DNA of 64,000 nucleotides, taken from positions 744,001 to 808,000 of the forward strand of contig NZ_CP027859.1 in the NCBI RefSeq assembly GCF_005519465.1. Direction: 5' to 3'. Below the pieces are notes generated by a model. That model searched no databases. It saw only the letters and a program-made list of their open reading frames with translations, and was not told where the DNA came from. Numbering within the stretch: the stretch's first letter is position 1; the number at the start of each line of letters is the position of its first letter. A program made the translations under genes and the position numbers. This document shows positions 8,887-17,098 of the stretch, piece after piece. The stretch is from Streptomyces clavuligerus (GTDB taxonomy: Bacteria; Actinomycetota; Actinomycetes; Streptomycetales; Streptomycetaceae).

Positions 8887-10935
8887 ATGGCGGTGACCGA
8901 AGTGAGCGAAGTATCTCAAGTGCCCGAAGTATCTGAAGTAGCTGAAGTAGCTGAAGTATCCGAGGTGCCCGAGGTGCATGACGTACCCGAGGTGCATGAC
9001 GTACCTGAGGCGCCCGAGGTGGCTGAGGTACCCGAGGTGGCCGAACGGTCATCCGTGCGGCCGAGGCCGACGGCCATCCGCACCGTCACCGTCGCCTACA
9101 CGGGCGGCGAGGCCCGCCGGGGCCCCGTCACCATGGGGCAGGCCAACATGATCCGCTGCATCCTGCGGGACGAGCCCACCCACATCAACATCCACGACGT
9201 CTGGCCGGTACCGGCCGGGACCCGGGTGGAGGCCGCGGTCGACGCGCTGCGCGCGCTGGCCGTCCGGCACGAGGCGCTGCGGACCACGTTCCCCGGTCCG
9301 GCGGGCGCGGTGCCGCGCGAGCAGACGGTGGCGACCGGGGGCGAGTTCACCGTCACCGTCCTCAACCACGACGCCCTCCCCGACGATGCCGCCGCCTACG
9401 CCGAATCGGTGGCGCGGCACTCCCGCGCGGGCCGGTTCCGGCTGGACCGGGACTTCCCGCTGCGGATCTCGCTCATCGCCCTGGACGGGATGCCCCTCTT
9501 CGTCGCGCTGGCGTCCAGCCACGCCGTGACGGACGGGAGCGCGCTCGCCGTCCTCCGGGAGGAGTGGACCACCCTGCTGGCCGAGGGGACGCTGCCGCCC
9601 CTGGACATGCTCACGCCGCTCGACCTCGCCGCCGAGGAGACGTCCCCGGCGGGGCTGCGGAAGTCCGACGCGTCCCTGAGGCACTGGGAACGCATCCTCC
9701 GCACCGGCCCTCAGGCGATGTTCGCGGAGCCCGGCGCCGAAGGCACCGACACCCGGCAGCCGGGGCTCGTCCTGCGCTCCCGGCGGGGGGCCCGCGCGCT
9801 GGCGCTCGTGGCGCGGCGGACGGGCGCGCTGCCGTCGACGGTCCTGCTGACGGCGTGGTGCACGCTGGTCGCGCACCGCACCGGACAGCCCTCCTGCGTC
9901 GCCGCCGTCCCGACGTCCAACCGCTTCCTGCCCCAGATGTCCCGTTCGGTGAACACCCTCTCCCAGGACGCGCTGCTCCTGCTGGACGTCCGCGAGGACT
10001 CCTTCGACGCACTTCTGCGCAAGGCGTGGGGCGCCGCGCTCAACGCCTACCGGCACAGCCGGTTCGACTCCCTCGCCCTGTGGGACATGATCGGGCGGAC
10101 GACATGGGAGCGCGGCAGCGCCTTCGCGCGCGATGTCGTCTTCAACGATGTGAGCCTGCTGCCGTCGACGCTCGCCTCCGCGACCACGGACGAGACCGAG
10201 GACCCTGAACTGGAAGTGGGCCCGGGGCCGGAGCAGGTGCTGCCGACCCGGCTGCTGACCTTCGTGTACCGGACCGAGCCGACGCTCCACCTCGGGGTGT
10301 GGGCCGACCCGGCGCTGCTCCCCCGGAGCGAGGCGGAGGCTTTCCTCACCGGGCTGGTCCGGCTGCTGGAGGCGGCAGGCGCGGCGGATGTGCCGCTCGC
10401 GGCGCTGACCGAGGTCACGGGGGTCCGGCCGGTGGAACGCGGTTCGGACTGGGCACGGGTGGACGGCTGCTGGGTCTCGCCGCGGGGTGTCGCCGACGCG
10501 CTGAGCACGGCGCTCGGGGGCCGACCGGCGCATGTCGCCCTGGACGCCCCGGGCACGGAGGCCGGGGGGCTCACCGCGTACATCGCCGCCGGTGGCTCCC
10601 CGTTGACACCGGAACAGGCCCACGCCGCCCTGATGGACATGCTCCCGGGCCGCCCCGGGCTGCTGGCCCCGCGCCGGTATGTGATCGTCCAGGACCCGCC
10701 CCCGGAGCAGGAACAGGAACAGGATCGGGAACGGGAACAGGAATCGGGACGGGGGCAGAGGAGCGAGGACGGCGGCTGGGCCGGGCAGCCGGTCCTCAGC
10801 GAAGGAGACGGCCGGGAACGGAAGCCGGAATCCGGAACGGGAACGGAAGCGGAAGCCGGAACCGAAGCAGGAGCAGGAGCAGGAACGGGAACGGCAGCGG
10901 GCTCAGGCGCGGCGGGAACGGCGGATCTGGCATGA
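8887..10935 (+). CDS. Stand-alone NRPS condensation-domain protein
   Basis: 682 residues. Residues 70-480 form one condensation domain, with a TGGEARRGPVTMGQ start and active-site motif SHAVTDG (residues 211-217). The usual HHxxxDG has lost its first His, but the catalytic second His and the Asp-Gly remain. No adenylation or carrier domain is fused, so it should act in trans on the carrier protein of this cluster. Residues 4-52 are a Glu-Val repeat coded by 9-bp units, and the last 110 residues are Glu/Gln/Gly low complexity. ATG 8887 has no good ribosome site; GTG 9056 is an alternative. The stop overlaps the exporter start (ATGA). Confidence 0.82.
   Translation: MAVTEVSEVSQVPEVSEVAEVAEVSEVPEVHDVPEVHDVPEAPEVAEVPEVAERSSVRPRPTAIRTVTVAYTGGEARRGPVTMGQANMIRCILRDEPTHINIHDVWPVPAGTRVEAAVDALRALAVRHEALRTTFPGPAGAVPREQTVATGGEFTVTVLNHDALPDDAAAYAESVARHSRAGRFRLDRDFPLRISLIALDGMPLFVALASSHAVTDGSALAVLREEWTTLLAEGTLPPLDMLTPLDLAAEETSPAGLRKSDASLRHWERILRTGPQAMFAEPGAEGTDTRQPGLVLRSRRGARALALVARRTGALPSTVLLTAWCTLVAHRTGQPSCVAAVPTSNRFLPQMSRSVNTLSQDALLLLDVREDSFDALLRKAWGAALNAYRHSRFDSLALWDMIGRTTWERGSAFARDVVFNDVSLLPSTLASATTDETEDPELEVGPGPEQVLPTRLLTFVYRTEPTLHLGVWADPALLPRSEAEAFLTGLVRLLEAAGAADVPLAALTEVTGVRPVERGSDWARVDGCWVSPRGVADALSTALGGRPAHVALDAPGTEAGGLTAYIAAGGSPLTPEQAHAALMDMLPGRPGLLAPRRYVIVQDPPPEQEQEQDREREQESGRGQRSEDGGWAGQPVLSEGDGRERKPESGTGTEAEAGTEAGAGAGTGTAAGSGAAGTADLA
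8896..9042. repeat. Degenerate 9-bp tandem repeat coding Glu-Val-x
   Basis: About sixteen consecutive 9-bp units of the form GA(A/G)GT(A/G)nCn encode EVS/EVA/EVP and HDV steps at the start of the condensation-domain protein. Units are degenerate at third positions, which implies an older array than the GGTCCACCA repeat at 4067. Confidence 0.85.
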
Positions 10936-12257
10936 CCATCGACGACGTAACGGTTCAGCAGAAGCCGGACCCGCTCCCCAGCCCCTGGCGCTCGCGCCAC
11001 TTCCGTCTCTTCTTCACCGCCCGCAGCACCTCGCTGCTCGCCGACGGCATGCTCATGGTGTCGCTCACGACCGCCGTCCTCGGCGCGGGCCATGGAGCGG
11101 GCGGCGTGGGCTACGCGCTCGCCGCGTGGATGACACCGATCGCGCTGCTGGTCCTCTTCGGCGGGGTGCTGGCCGACCGCTTCACCCCCCAGGTGATGAT
11201 GATCGGCGCCGACGGGGTACGGATGCTGGCCATGATCGCGATGGCGGCACTGCTCGCGGGTGACGGCCGGGCGGCGCTGTGGCAGATCATGGCCCTGATG
11301 GCGGTCAGCGGCGCGGCGACCGCGATGTTCCAGCCCGGCCTGGCCAGCATGGTCCCCCAGGTCGCCGAGGACATCCAGCGGGCCAACGCGCTGCTGCGCA
11401 TCTCCGAGGCGATGAGCGCCCTGATCGGTCCCGGGCTCGCCGGGCTCCTCGTCGCGTACGGGGATGTCGCGAGCTCGTATGTGGTCATCGCGGCGGCCTA
11501 CGCGCTCAGCGCACTGGGTCTTGCCCCACTGTGCAAACTCCGTACCACACGGGACGAGAGCGACGACCCCATCCTGCGCAGACTGGTCACCGGATGGCAC
11601 GAGTTCCGGTCCCGCCCCTGGCTGTGGGGGGTCATCGCGATCTGGAGCATGTACGGGCTCTTCGTCTTCGGCCCGTCCCTGCCACTGGGCGCGGCGCTGC
11701 TCAGCGAGCAGCACGGCGCCGACGGCTATGGCTGGATCGCCTCCGCCGACGGCGCCGGCACGATCGTCGGCGGCCTCCTCGGCATGCGGGTCCGCCCCCG
11801 CCGTCCCCTGGTCGCGGGGGCCTGCGCGATGTTCTTCTTCGCCCTCAACCCGCTGGCTCCCGCGCTGGGTTGGTCCTTCACGGCGACGGCGTTCGTCCAT
11901 GTCCTCGCGGGCTGCGGCTTCGCGTTCTGGGGAGTGATGTGGGCGACCAGCGTCCAGTCCCACATCCCGCTCGCCGTCCTGAGCCGGGTCTACGCCTATG
12001 ACGTCGCGGGCTCCATCATGGTCATCCCCCTCGGCCGCGCCCTCTCCGGCCCGGCGGCCGAGTCCGTCGGCGCGGACGATGTGCTCCTCTTCTCGTCCGT
12101 CATGTCGGTCGTCTGTATCGCGGCCATGCTCTGCGTTCCCGCCATCCGCAACCTGGGCCGGGAGCCGCAGCCGGTCGGCGGAGTCGACGGGACGAGCGAC
12201 CGGAACGAAGGGAGTGACGGGGCCGAGGGGAACGGCGCTGACGGCGGGGGTCGTTGA
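10932..12257 (+). CDS. MFS exporter, DHA3/EntS-like
   Basis: 441 residues, about twelve hydrophobic helices. It begins inside the condensation gene (ATGA overlap), so it is translationally coupled to it. The helix 2-3 loop carries FGGVLADRFTPQ, the major-facilitator signature, and ARSTSLLADGML in helix 1 is typical of EntS-type exporters. The C-terminal 40 residues are hydrophilic Gly/Asp/Asn rich. Its position inside the biosynthetic operon suggests export of the product and self-protection. Substrate unknown. Confidence 0.88.
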   Translation: MTIDDVTVQQKPDPLPSPWRSRHFRLFFTARSTSLLADGMLMVSLTTAVLGAGHGAGGVGYALAAWMTPIALLVLFGGVLADRFTPQVMMIGADGVRMLAMIAMAALLAGDGRAALWQIMALMAVSGAATAMFQPGLASMVPQVAEDIQRANALLRISEAMSALIGPGLAGLLVAYGDVASSYVVIAAAYALSALGLAPLCKLRTTRDESDDPILRRLVTGWHEFRSRPWLWGVIAIWSMYGLFVFGPSLPLGAALLSEQHGADGYGWIASADGAGTIVGGLLGMRVRPRRPLVAGACAMFFFALNPLAPALGWSFTATAFVHVLAGCGFAFWGVMWATSVQSHIPLAVLSRVYAYDVAGSIMVIPLGRALSGPAAESVGADDVLLFSSVMSVVCIAAMLCVPAIRNLGREPQPVGGVDGTSDRNEGSDGAEGNGADGGGR

Positions 12258-12298
12258 CGGCCGGGCGGCGGTGCCGGGGCGGGCTCTCCCGGGTGCGC

Positions 12299-12329
12299 TT
12301 GACTTCAAGTGAACTTGAAGTTGCATGGT
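12299..12329 (+). promoter_or_regulatory. MerR-type promoter with 9-2-9 dyad
   Basis: TTGACT (12299-12304) and CATGGT (12324-12329) are separated by 19 bp, the long spacing typical of MerR-family promoters. The spacer region is a perfect dyad, ACTTCAAGT-GA-ACTTGAAGT (12302-12321), close to SoxR-type operators. The -10 ends 6 bp before the ATG at 12336, so transcription would begin at or next to the start codon and give a leaderless mRNA. No MerR gene lies beside it. Confidence 0.72.
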
Positions 12330-12335
12330 TGATCC

Positions 12336-13148
12336 ATGACGCAGACGACAGCGAACAGCCACCCCGTCGGAGCCCGCCCTGAAGCCGGAGCCGAAGCCGA
12401 AGCCGAGGTCGGAGCCGGAAGCAGGGCCGGAACCGCCGGCCCCACCGCCACAGGCTTCGGCGATCTCGACCGGCTGATGTCCCTGATGACCGGGGACGAG
12501 AAGCACGGACCGGCCGCCACCTCGACACTCGACGCGCTGTGGGTGCTCTACGACCGGGTGCTGCGGGTGTCCCCCGCCACCGCGGACGCCCCGGAACGGG
12601 ATCGGTTCCTGCTCTCCAAGGGCCATGGCCCGATGGCCTATTACGCCGTCCTGGCCGCCAAGGGCTTCGTCTCCGAGGAGTCACTGTCCGGTTTCGGCAG
12701 CTATGACTCACCGCTCGGTCACCACCCGGACCGGGTGCTGGTGCCCGGGGCGGAGATCGGCAGCGGGTCGCTCGGACACGGGCTGCCGCTCGGCGTGGGC
12801 ACGGCGCTCGGACTGCGGGCGCAGGGGCGGACCGAGCCGCGGGTGTGGGTACTGATCGGGGACGCGGAGCTGGACGAGGGCAGCAATCACGAGGCCATCG
12901 CGTACGCGGGCCCCGCGGGGCTGGAGGCGCTGCACACCCTCGTCATCGACAACGGCTCCGCCACCCATGGCTGGCCGGGCGGGATCGCCTCCCGTTTCGC
13001 GTCGGCGGGCTGGTCGGCGGTGACCGTCGACGGGCGGGACCACGAGGCACTGTACGCGGCGTACACCCTGCCGCACCCCGGGCGTCCGCACGCGGTGATC
13101 GCCCGGGTGGAGTCCAAGGCCGACCACGGTGAGCCGAAGATCGCCTGA
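12336..13148 (+). CDS. Transketolase, N-terminal (thiamine-diphosphate) subunit
   Basis: 270 residues. The first 42 are Glu/Ala/Gly low complexity. The rest is the pyrophosphate-binding half of a split transketolase: FLLSKGHGPMAYYA near residue 90, GSLGHGLPLGVG near 145, and GDAELDEGSNHEA at about 173-185 (the Mg/ThDP site, normally GDGxxxEG). The partner half follows after 66 bp. The enzyme moves a two-carbon ketol unit; in this setting the acceptor may be a pathway intermediate rather than a pentose phosphate (inference). No ribosome site precedes the ATG, consistent with the leaderless promoter. Confidence 0.92.
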   Translation: MTQTTANSHPVGARPEAGAEAEAEVGAGSRAGTAGPTATGFGDLDRLMSLMTGDEKHGPAATSTLDALWVLYDRVLRVSPATADAPERDRFLLSKGHGPMAYYAVLAAKGFVSEESLSGFGSYDSPLGHHPDRVLVPGAEIGSGSLGHGLPLGVGTALGLRAQGRTEPRVWVLIGDAELDEGSNHEAIAYAGPAGLEALHTLVIDNGSATHGWPGGIASRFASAGWSAVTVDGRDHEALYAAYTLPHPGRPHAVIARVESKADHGEPKIA

Positions 13149-13214
13149 CCGCCTCCCGTTCCGCTTCCGCACCGCCCGTACCGACCCATCGACTCATTCA
13201 AGGGGAACACCGCG

Positions 13215-14120
13215 ATGGACACCATGCGCGAACGTTTCATCTCCACCACGTCCCGGCTGCTCGACGATGACCCGCGGCTGGCCGTCGTTCTCGCGGACAT
13301 CAGCGCCGACGGCTTCGCACCCGCCCGGGAGGCCCACCCGGACCGGGTGATCAATGTGGGCATCCGCGAACAACTGCTGATCGGCGTCGGCGGAGGGCTG
13401 GCACTGACCGGGCTGCGGCCGGTCGTCCACACCTTCGCGAGCTTCCTGGTCGAGCGGCCCTTCGAGCAGATCAAGCTCGACTTCGGCCACCAGGACACCG
13501 GGGCGGTGCTGGTCAGCGCCGGTGGCTCGTACGACTGGCCGGCCGGGGGCTTCACCCATATGGCACCCGGCGATGTCGCCCTCCTGGACACGCTGGACGG
13601 CTGGACCATCCATGTCCCCGGCCACCCCGACGAGGCGGAGGCCCTGCTCCGCAAGGCGGTCACCGGCGACGACCGTGTCTATGTGCGGCTCTCGCTCCAG
13701 CAGAACGAGACGCCGCTCCCGGTGACCGGCGAGGGCTTCCTCACTCTGCGCGAGGGCCGTTCGGGGGTCGTGGTCGCGGTGGGTCCGATGCTGGAGGCCG
13801 TGGCCGAGGCCGTGCGCGACCTCGACGTCACCCTGCTCTACGCGACGACCGTCAGGCCCTTCGACAGCGCGACCCTGCGCCGGGCCGTCGGCGGTACGGG
13901 AGCGGCGGCCGATGTGGTGATCGTCGAACCGTATCTGGCGGGCACCTCCACCGCCGCGGCCAACGACGCGCTGCGCGACCTGCCCCACCGCGTGCTCGGA
14001 CTGGGCGTGGGACGCAAGGAGCTGCGCCGTTACGGGCAGATGGACGAGCATCTGACCGCCCACCGGCTGGACGCGGCGTCGCTCCGGGAGGACATCGGCG
14101 GTTTCCTCGGCGCCCGATGA
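13215..14120 (+). CDS. Transketolase, C-terminal subunit
   Basis: 301 residues, the pyrimidine-binding half of a split transketolase. INVGIREQLLIGVGGGLALTG at about residues 46-66 contains the catalytic Glu of the IREQ motif, and HTFASFLVERPFEQIK follows. The C-terminal third is the usual regulatory fold with an RPFDSATLR-like segment. It pairs with the preceding gene, behind AAGGGGAACACC before ATG 13215. It is the last gene of the biosynthetic cluster, and no clear hairpin follows it. Confidence 0.93.
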   Translation: MDTMRERFISTTSRLLDDDPRLAVVLADISADGFAPAREAHPDRVINVGIREQLLIGVGGGLALTGLRPVVHTFASFLVERPFEQIKLDFGHQDTGAVLVSAGGSYDWPAGGFTHMAPGDVALLDTLDGWTIHVPGHPDEAEALLRKAVTGDDRVYVRLSLQQNETPLPVTGEGFLTLREGRSGVVVAVGPMLEAVAEAVRDLDVTLLYATTVRPFDSATLRRAVGGTGAAADVVIVEPYLAGTSTAAANDALRDLPHRVLGLGVGRKELRRYGQMDEHLTAHRLDAASLREDIGGFLGAR

Positions 14121-14546
14121 GGCGGCCGGGAGACATCCGGCGAGGCGAACGGGGACAGGCAGGACAAGCAGGGACAGGCGGGAGGCAGGGGGGAGCCCTT
14201 GCTTCTCGCCATTCCCCGGCGGGGCCTCCGCCGTTGGCGCTCCGGACCTTCCTTCGCAGGTCAACGGGGTGCGACGGGGCGGGCGCCGCAGGGACCGGCG
14301 TACCGGGGGTGATGGGCGGTACGGGCGGCACGGACGCTGATCGATCTGATCGTCCCAGGTGAGGGCCGGGTCGGCGAGGAGATGCCCCGATCGTGCGGGC
14401 CGGTCGGCTGCCGAGCGGGTCGATGGCTGATTGAAATCCCATATCGGCTCCGTGTCGTGATGAACCGTCATGGGCTGTCAGTGCCCGCTGCTAGACCTTT
14501 TGCAGGGGCGGCTCAGGGGACGGGCCGCCGATGGGAGGGGGAAGGC
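14121..14546. other. Intergenic region, nothing firm
   Basis: 426 bp of GC-rich sequence. The first part has AGGACA/GGGACAGGC short repeats at 14148-14190. I see no convincing gene, terminator or operator. The promoter of the small membrane protein is probably near 14440-14510, where composition drops. Confidence 0.4.
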
Positions 14547-14768
14547 ATGGCGAAAGCACCGGAGGGATTCGTTCACGTACGCGCGCATCTCCGCCGCAAA
14601 CCGGGTCCCAGGAAGGCGAAACGGATGAGCGGCTGGACGATCGCCGGGCTGCTGGCCGGGGTGTGGCTGTGGGGACAGACCGTCGGGTTCGGTGAGTCGG
14701 CGACGGGCACGCCGCCCGCCGCCGAGCCCCGGCCGAGCGCGTCGTCCACGCCGACCGGCCAGCGCTGA
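14547..14768 (+). CDS. Small membrane protein, unknown function
   Basis: 73 residues. ATG 14547 has GAGGGGGAAG 3-11 nt upstream. A basic, cytosolic N-terminus (HLRRKPGPRKAKR) precedes one membrane helix at about residues 27-45 (SGWTIAGLLAGVWLWGQTV), then an Ala/Pro/Ser external tail. The stop overlaps the start of the nuclease-like gene (TGATG), so both are probably made together at the membrane. No known family recognised. Confidence 0.65.
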   Translation: MAKAPEGFVHVRAHLRRKPGPRKAKRMSGWTIAGLLAGVWLWGQTVGFGESATGTPPAAEPRPSASSTPTGQR

Positions 14769-15499
14769 TGCGGCCACCGGCGCAAGGCGCGGCGCGGCGG
14801 CGCCGTTCGGGGTGGCTGCCGCTGCGGCGCCCGCGCGGTCCGGCCGAGCTGGTATCGGCGGGCGTGGTGGCCCTGGCCCTGCTCGTCCTGGCCGCCCGCG
14901 CGGCGCTCGCGGCGGTCGAGGCCCTGACGGCCGTTCGGCCGGTCCTGCTGCTGCTCGCCCTGCTCGCGGGAGTGGCCGTCGCGGCGCGGTACCGGCGGGT
15001 GTTCACGGCCCGGCGCCGACAGCGGGAGCGGCTGGCCCTGCTGCGGCTGTCCCTGGCCGACCTCGACGCCCTGGACGACAGACGCTTCGAGTACGCCCTG
15101 CGGGATCTGCTGGTCCGTGACGGCTGGCCCGCCCGCAGGGTGGGCGGCGGCGGGGACCAGGCCGCCGATGTCATAGGCGACCACCGCCGACGCGGCCGGA
15201 TCGTCGTCCAGGCCAAGCACACCCGGGTCGGCGGGAAGGTGGGCTCGCCGGTGATGTACGCGGTGAAGGGCACGGCCGGACCGGCGCACGGGGCGGATCA
15301 CGCCGTCGTCGTCACCAACGGTTCCTTCACCCGCGACGCCATGGCGTGGGGCGACCGGCACGGCGTCCACTGGGTCGACAGGGAACGGCTGCGGCGCTGG
15401 GCCGAGAGCGGAACGGCGCTGCACGAACTGCTCGGCCTGCCCGACCGGTCGATACGGTCCGCGCGCCCCCGAGGGAACCGGCTGGGCGGCGCCGCCTGA
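14768..15499 (+). CDS. Membrane-anchored Mrr-like restriction endonuclease domain protein
   Basis: 243 residues. Two hydrophobic helices (about residues 27-50 and 58-75) are followed by a cytosolic Mrr-type nuclease fold: RFEYALRDLLVRDGW, QAADVIGD (Asp of the PD-(D/E)xK site) and RIVVQAKHTR (QxK), then a GADHAVVVTNGSFT strand. Mrr domains cleave modified DNA or act in defence, and membrane-tethered versions exist in many Streptomyces. It is coupled to a small single-helix membrane protein. Nuclease activity is plausible since the Asp/Gln/Lys residues are present; the target is unknown. Confidence 0.8.
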   Translation: MRPPAQGAARRRRSGWLPLRRPRGPAELVSAGVVALALLVLAARAALAAVEALTAVRPVLLLLALLAGVAVAARYRRVFTARRRQRERLALLRLSLADLDALDDRRFEYALRDLLVRDGWPARRVGGGGDQAADVIGDHRRRGRIVVQAKHTRVGGKVGSPVMYAVKGTAGPAHGADHAVVVTNGSFTRDAMAWGDRHGVHWVDRERLRRWAESGTALHELLGLPDRSIRSARPRGNRLGGAA

Positions 15500-15510
15500 A
15501 CGGGCCTCCG

Positions 15511-15535
15511 GGCGGCCGGAGCGGTTCCGGCCGCC
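15511..15535. terminator. Hairpin terminator
   Basis: GGCGGCCGGA-GCGGT-TCCGGCCGCC, a perfect 10-bp stem with a 5-nt loop, 11 bp after the nuclease stop. No T tract, as is common in Streptomyces. Confidence 0.7.
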
Positions 15536-15701
15536 GGGGGTGTACGGGCAGCCGGTCAGCGGGCGGCGGCCTGCCGCGCCGCGACGGACCGTGGCCCCGG
15601 CCCGGTCCGTCCGCGCGGCAGCAGCGCTCGGCTACCGGGACTTCGCCCCCCGGCCGCCGACTGCCAGGACATCGCCCCGGCCCGGGGCGGTAGCGGCACG
15701 A

Positions 15702-16781
15702 TCAGCCCTGAGGCGAAGGGCCGGAGGCACCTGGGAAACCACGGGCACCAGGCGTACCAGGGGCACCCCGGGCGCCCGCCGCGCCCCTCCCCGTTCCCGT
15801 ACCGGTACCGCCCAGGAGCAGGGCCAGCCCGGCCGGGGTGATGGTGTGGAGCACGCTTCTGCCGTGCCGCACGCTCACCAGCAGACCCGCCTCGCGCAGC
15901 ACGGCGGTGTGCTGACTGGCGGCAGGGCTGGAGACACCTAACCGACCGGCCAGTTCGCCGGTGGTACAGCCGGAGACGACGGCCCCCAGGACGGCGGCGC
16001 GGGTACGGCCGATGAGCACACCGAGCGAGACGGGCGGCCCCGTACCACCGGGGGTCGGGACGCCGGGCGCGTGCTGGAGGGGGTAGACGAGGACGGGGGT
16101 CCGTTCGCTGTCGGCGAGGGTGACCGGGGCGCGGGCGCAGAAGTACGAGGGTTGCAGCAGCAGTCCTCGGCCGTTCAGCCGGACCTCCCGCTCCACCGGA
16201 TAGTCGGCCTCCAGGACGGGTGGCCGCCAGCGCAGTACCGGGGTGAAACCTTTCAGCAGCCCTTCGGTGCCGCCCTCCAGCGCATCCCGGGCGCGCACCG
16301 CCCGGTCGGCGTCCACCTGGGCCCGGACCTGCGCCCAGATCGGGGCGAGCGCGTGCTGATGGTAGGCGCGGAGGGTGGCGGCGAGTCGGCGCAGCGCCCC
16401 GGGCTCGCCGTCGGCCAGGGCGCGCCCCCAGGCCGGGAGCGGCACGCCCGACCCGGCCGCCAGCCGGGACATGTCCGCCCGCAGCCAGGCACGGGGGACG
16501 CTGAGCACGGTGTCGAGCCTGCTCTCCAGGTCGAAGGAGCCGCGCGGGTCGGGGGTGAGGAAGTCCGGCGAGTATCCGCGCGGCGGCAGCAGGGTGCCGA
16601 GGGCCGTGCAGAGGGGTGGCAGCCGGTGCAGGGTCTGGCGCCGCCACGCGCTGAACGCGGGGGCGCCGTCACGCCCCGACGCCAGCGTCTGAAAGCTGTT
16701 GCTGATCTCCCACAGGGGGTCGGGGGCCACCGCGACTCTCACCCGGGCGAGGTCGTCACTGGTGAAGTACACCCGCAGCAT
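15702..16781 (-). CDS. ArsR-type winged-helix regulator with N-terminal DUF5937-like domain
   Basis: 359 residues. Residues 1-230 match the long alpha-helical region found before ArsR winged helices in Streptomyces regulators (starts with LRVYFTSDDLARVRVA). The DNA-binding part lies at about 245-320: TTGELAGRLGVSSPAASQHT is the helix-turn-helix, followed by the wing SVRHGRSVLHTIT. No metal-binding Cys pair is present, so the signal is unknown. The last 35 residues are Gly-x-y collagen-like low complexity. A dyad at 16863 may be its operator. It is convergent with the nuclease gene. Confidence 0.82.
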   Translation of the reverse strand: MLRVYFTSDDLARVRVAVAPDPLWEISNSFQTLASGRDGAPAFSAWRRQTLHRLPPLCTALGTLLPPRGYSPDFLTPDPRGSFDLESRLDTVLSVPRAWLRADMSRLAAGSGVPLPAWGRALADGEPGALRRLAATLRAYHQHALAPIWAQVRAQVDADRAVRARDALEGGTEGLLKGFTPVLRWRPPVLEADYPVEREVRLNGRGLLLQPSYFCARAPVTLADSERTPVLVYPLQHAPGVPTPGGTGPPVSLGVLIGRTRAAVLGAVVSGCTTGELAGRLGVSSPAASQHTAVLREAGLLVSVRHGRSVLHTITPAGLALLLGGTGTGTGRGAAGARGAPGTPGARGFPGASGPSPQG

Positions 16782-16862
16782 GGGGCCTCCGACGGCGATC
16801 GGTCATCAGTGATCGCAACAGTGACCCTGACACCCGGGTGGGGGCAAGTCGGCATTTGGACA

Positions 16863-16888
16863 CTTCCACTGCTCTAGACCTGTGGAAG
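16863..16888. promoter_or_regulatory. Inverted repeat upstream of the ArsR gene
   Basis: CTTCCAC and GTGGAAG, perfect 7-bp arms 12 bp apart, enclosing TGCTCTAGACCT. It lies 82 bp before the regulator start and may be an autoregulatory operator. Confidence 0.4.
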
Positions 16889-17002
16889 TTCTCCATCGCC
16901 ACGGACCCGGTGGCGGCCGTGGGCCGGGCCGGACGGGCAGGGCCCTCGCCCGTCCGGCCATCGGCCATCGGACCTCCGCCTCCGGTGCGCGCGGTTCGCC
17001 AC

Positions 17003-17098
17003 CGATCAGCACCGATCAGCACCGATGGCGCGGGTCAGCACGGCCAGCACGGGCCAGCGCAGGCCAACGCAGGTCAGCGCGGGTCAGCGCAGATTGTC
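17003..17098. repeat. Short repeats GATCAGCACC / GGTCAGCGCG
   Basis: Three GATCAGCACC-type units are followed by about six 9-10-bp GGCCAGCGCA / GGTCAGCGCG units, ending at the stop of the SnoaL-like gene. Nothing else is seen between 16890 and 17083. Confidence 0.6.

Noticed and set aside
10047..12626. 859-codon open frame on the minus strand
   Set aside because: Antisense to the condensation, MFS and transketolase genes; its composition is that of a third-position GC shadow and it has no recognisable domain.
16871..16880. dre-like GCTCTAGACC before the ArsR gene
   Set aside because: It contains CTAGACC but the left half-site GGT is missing, so it is a weak match.
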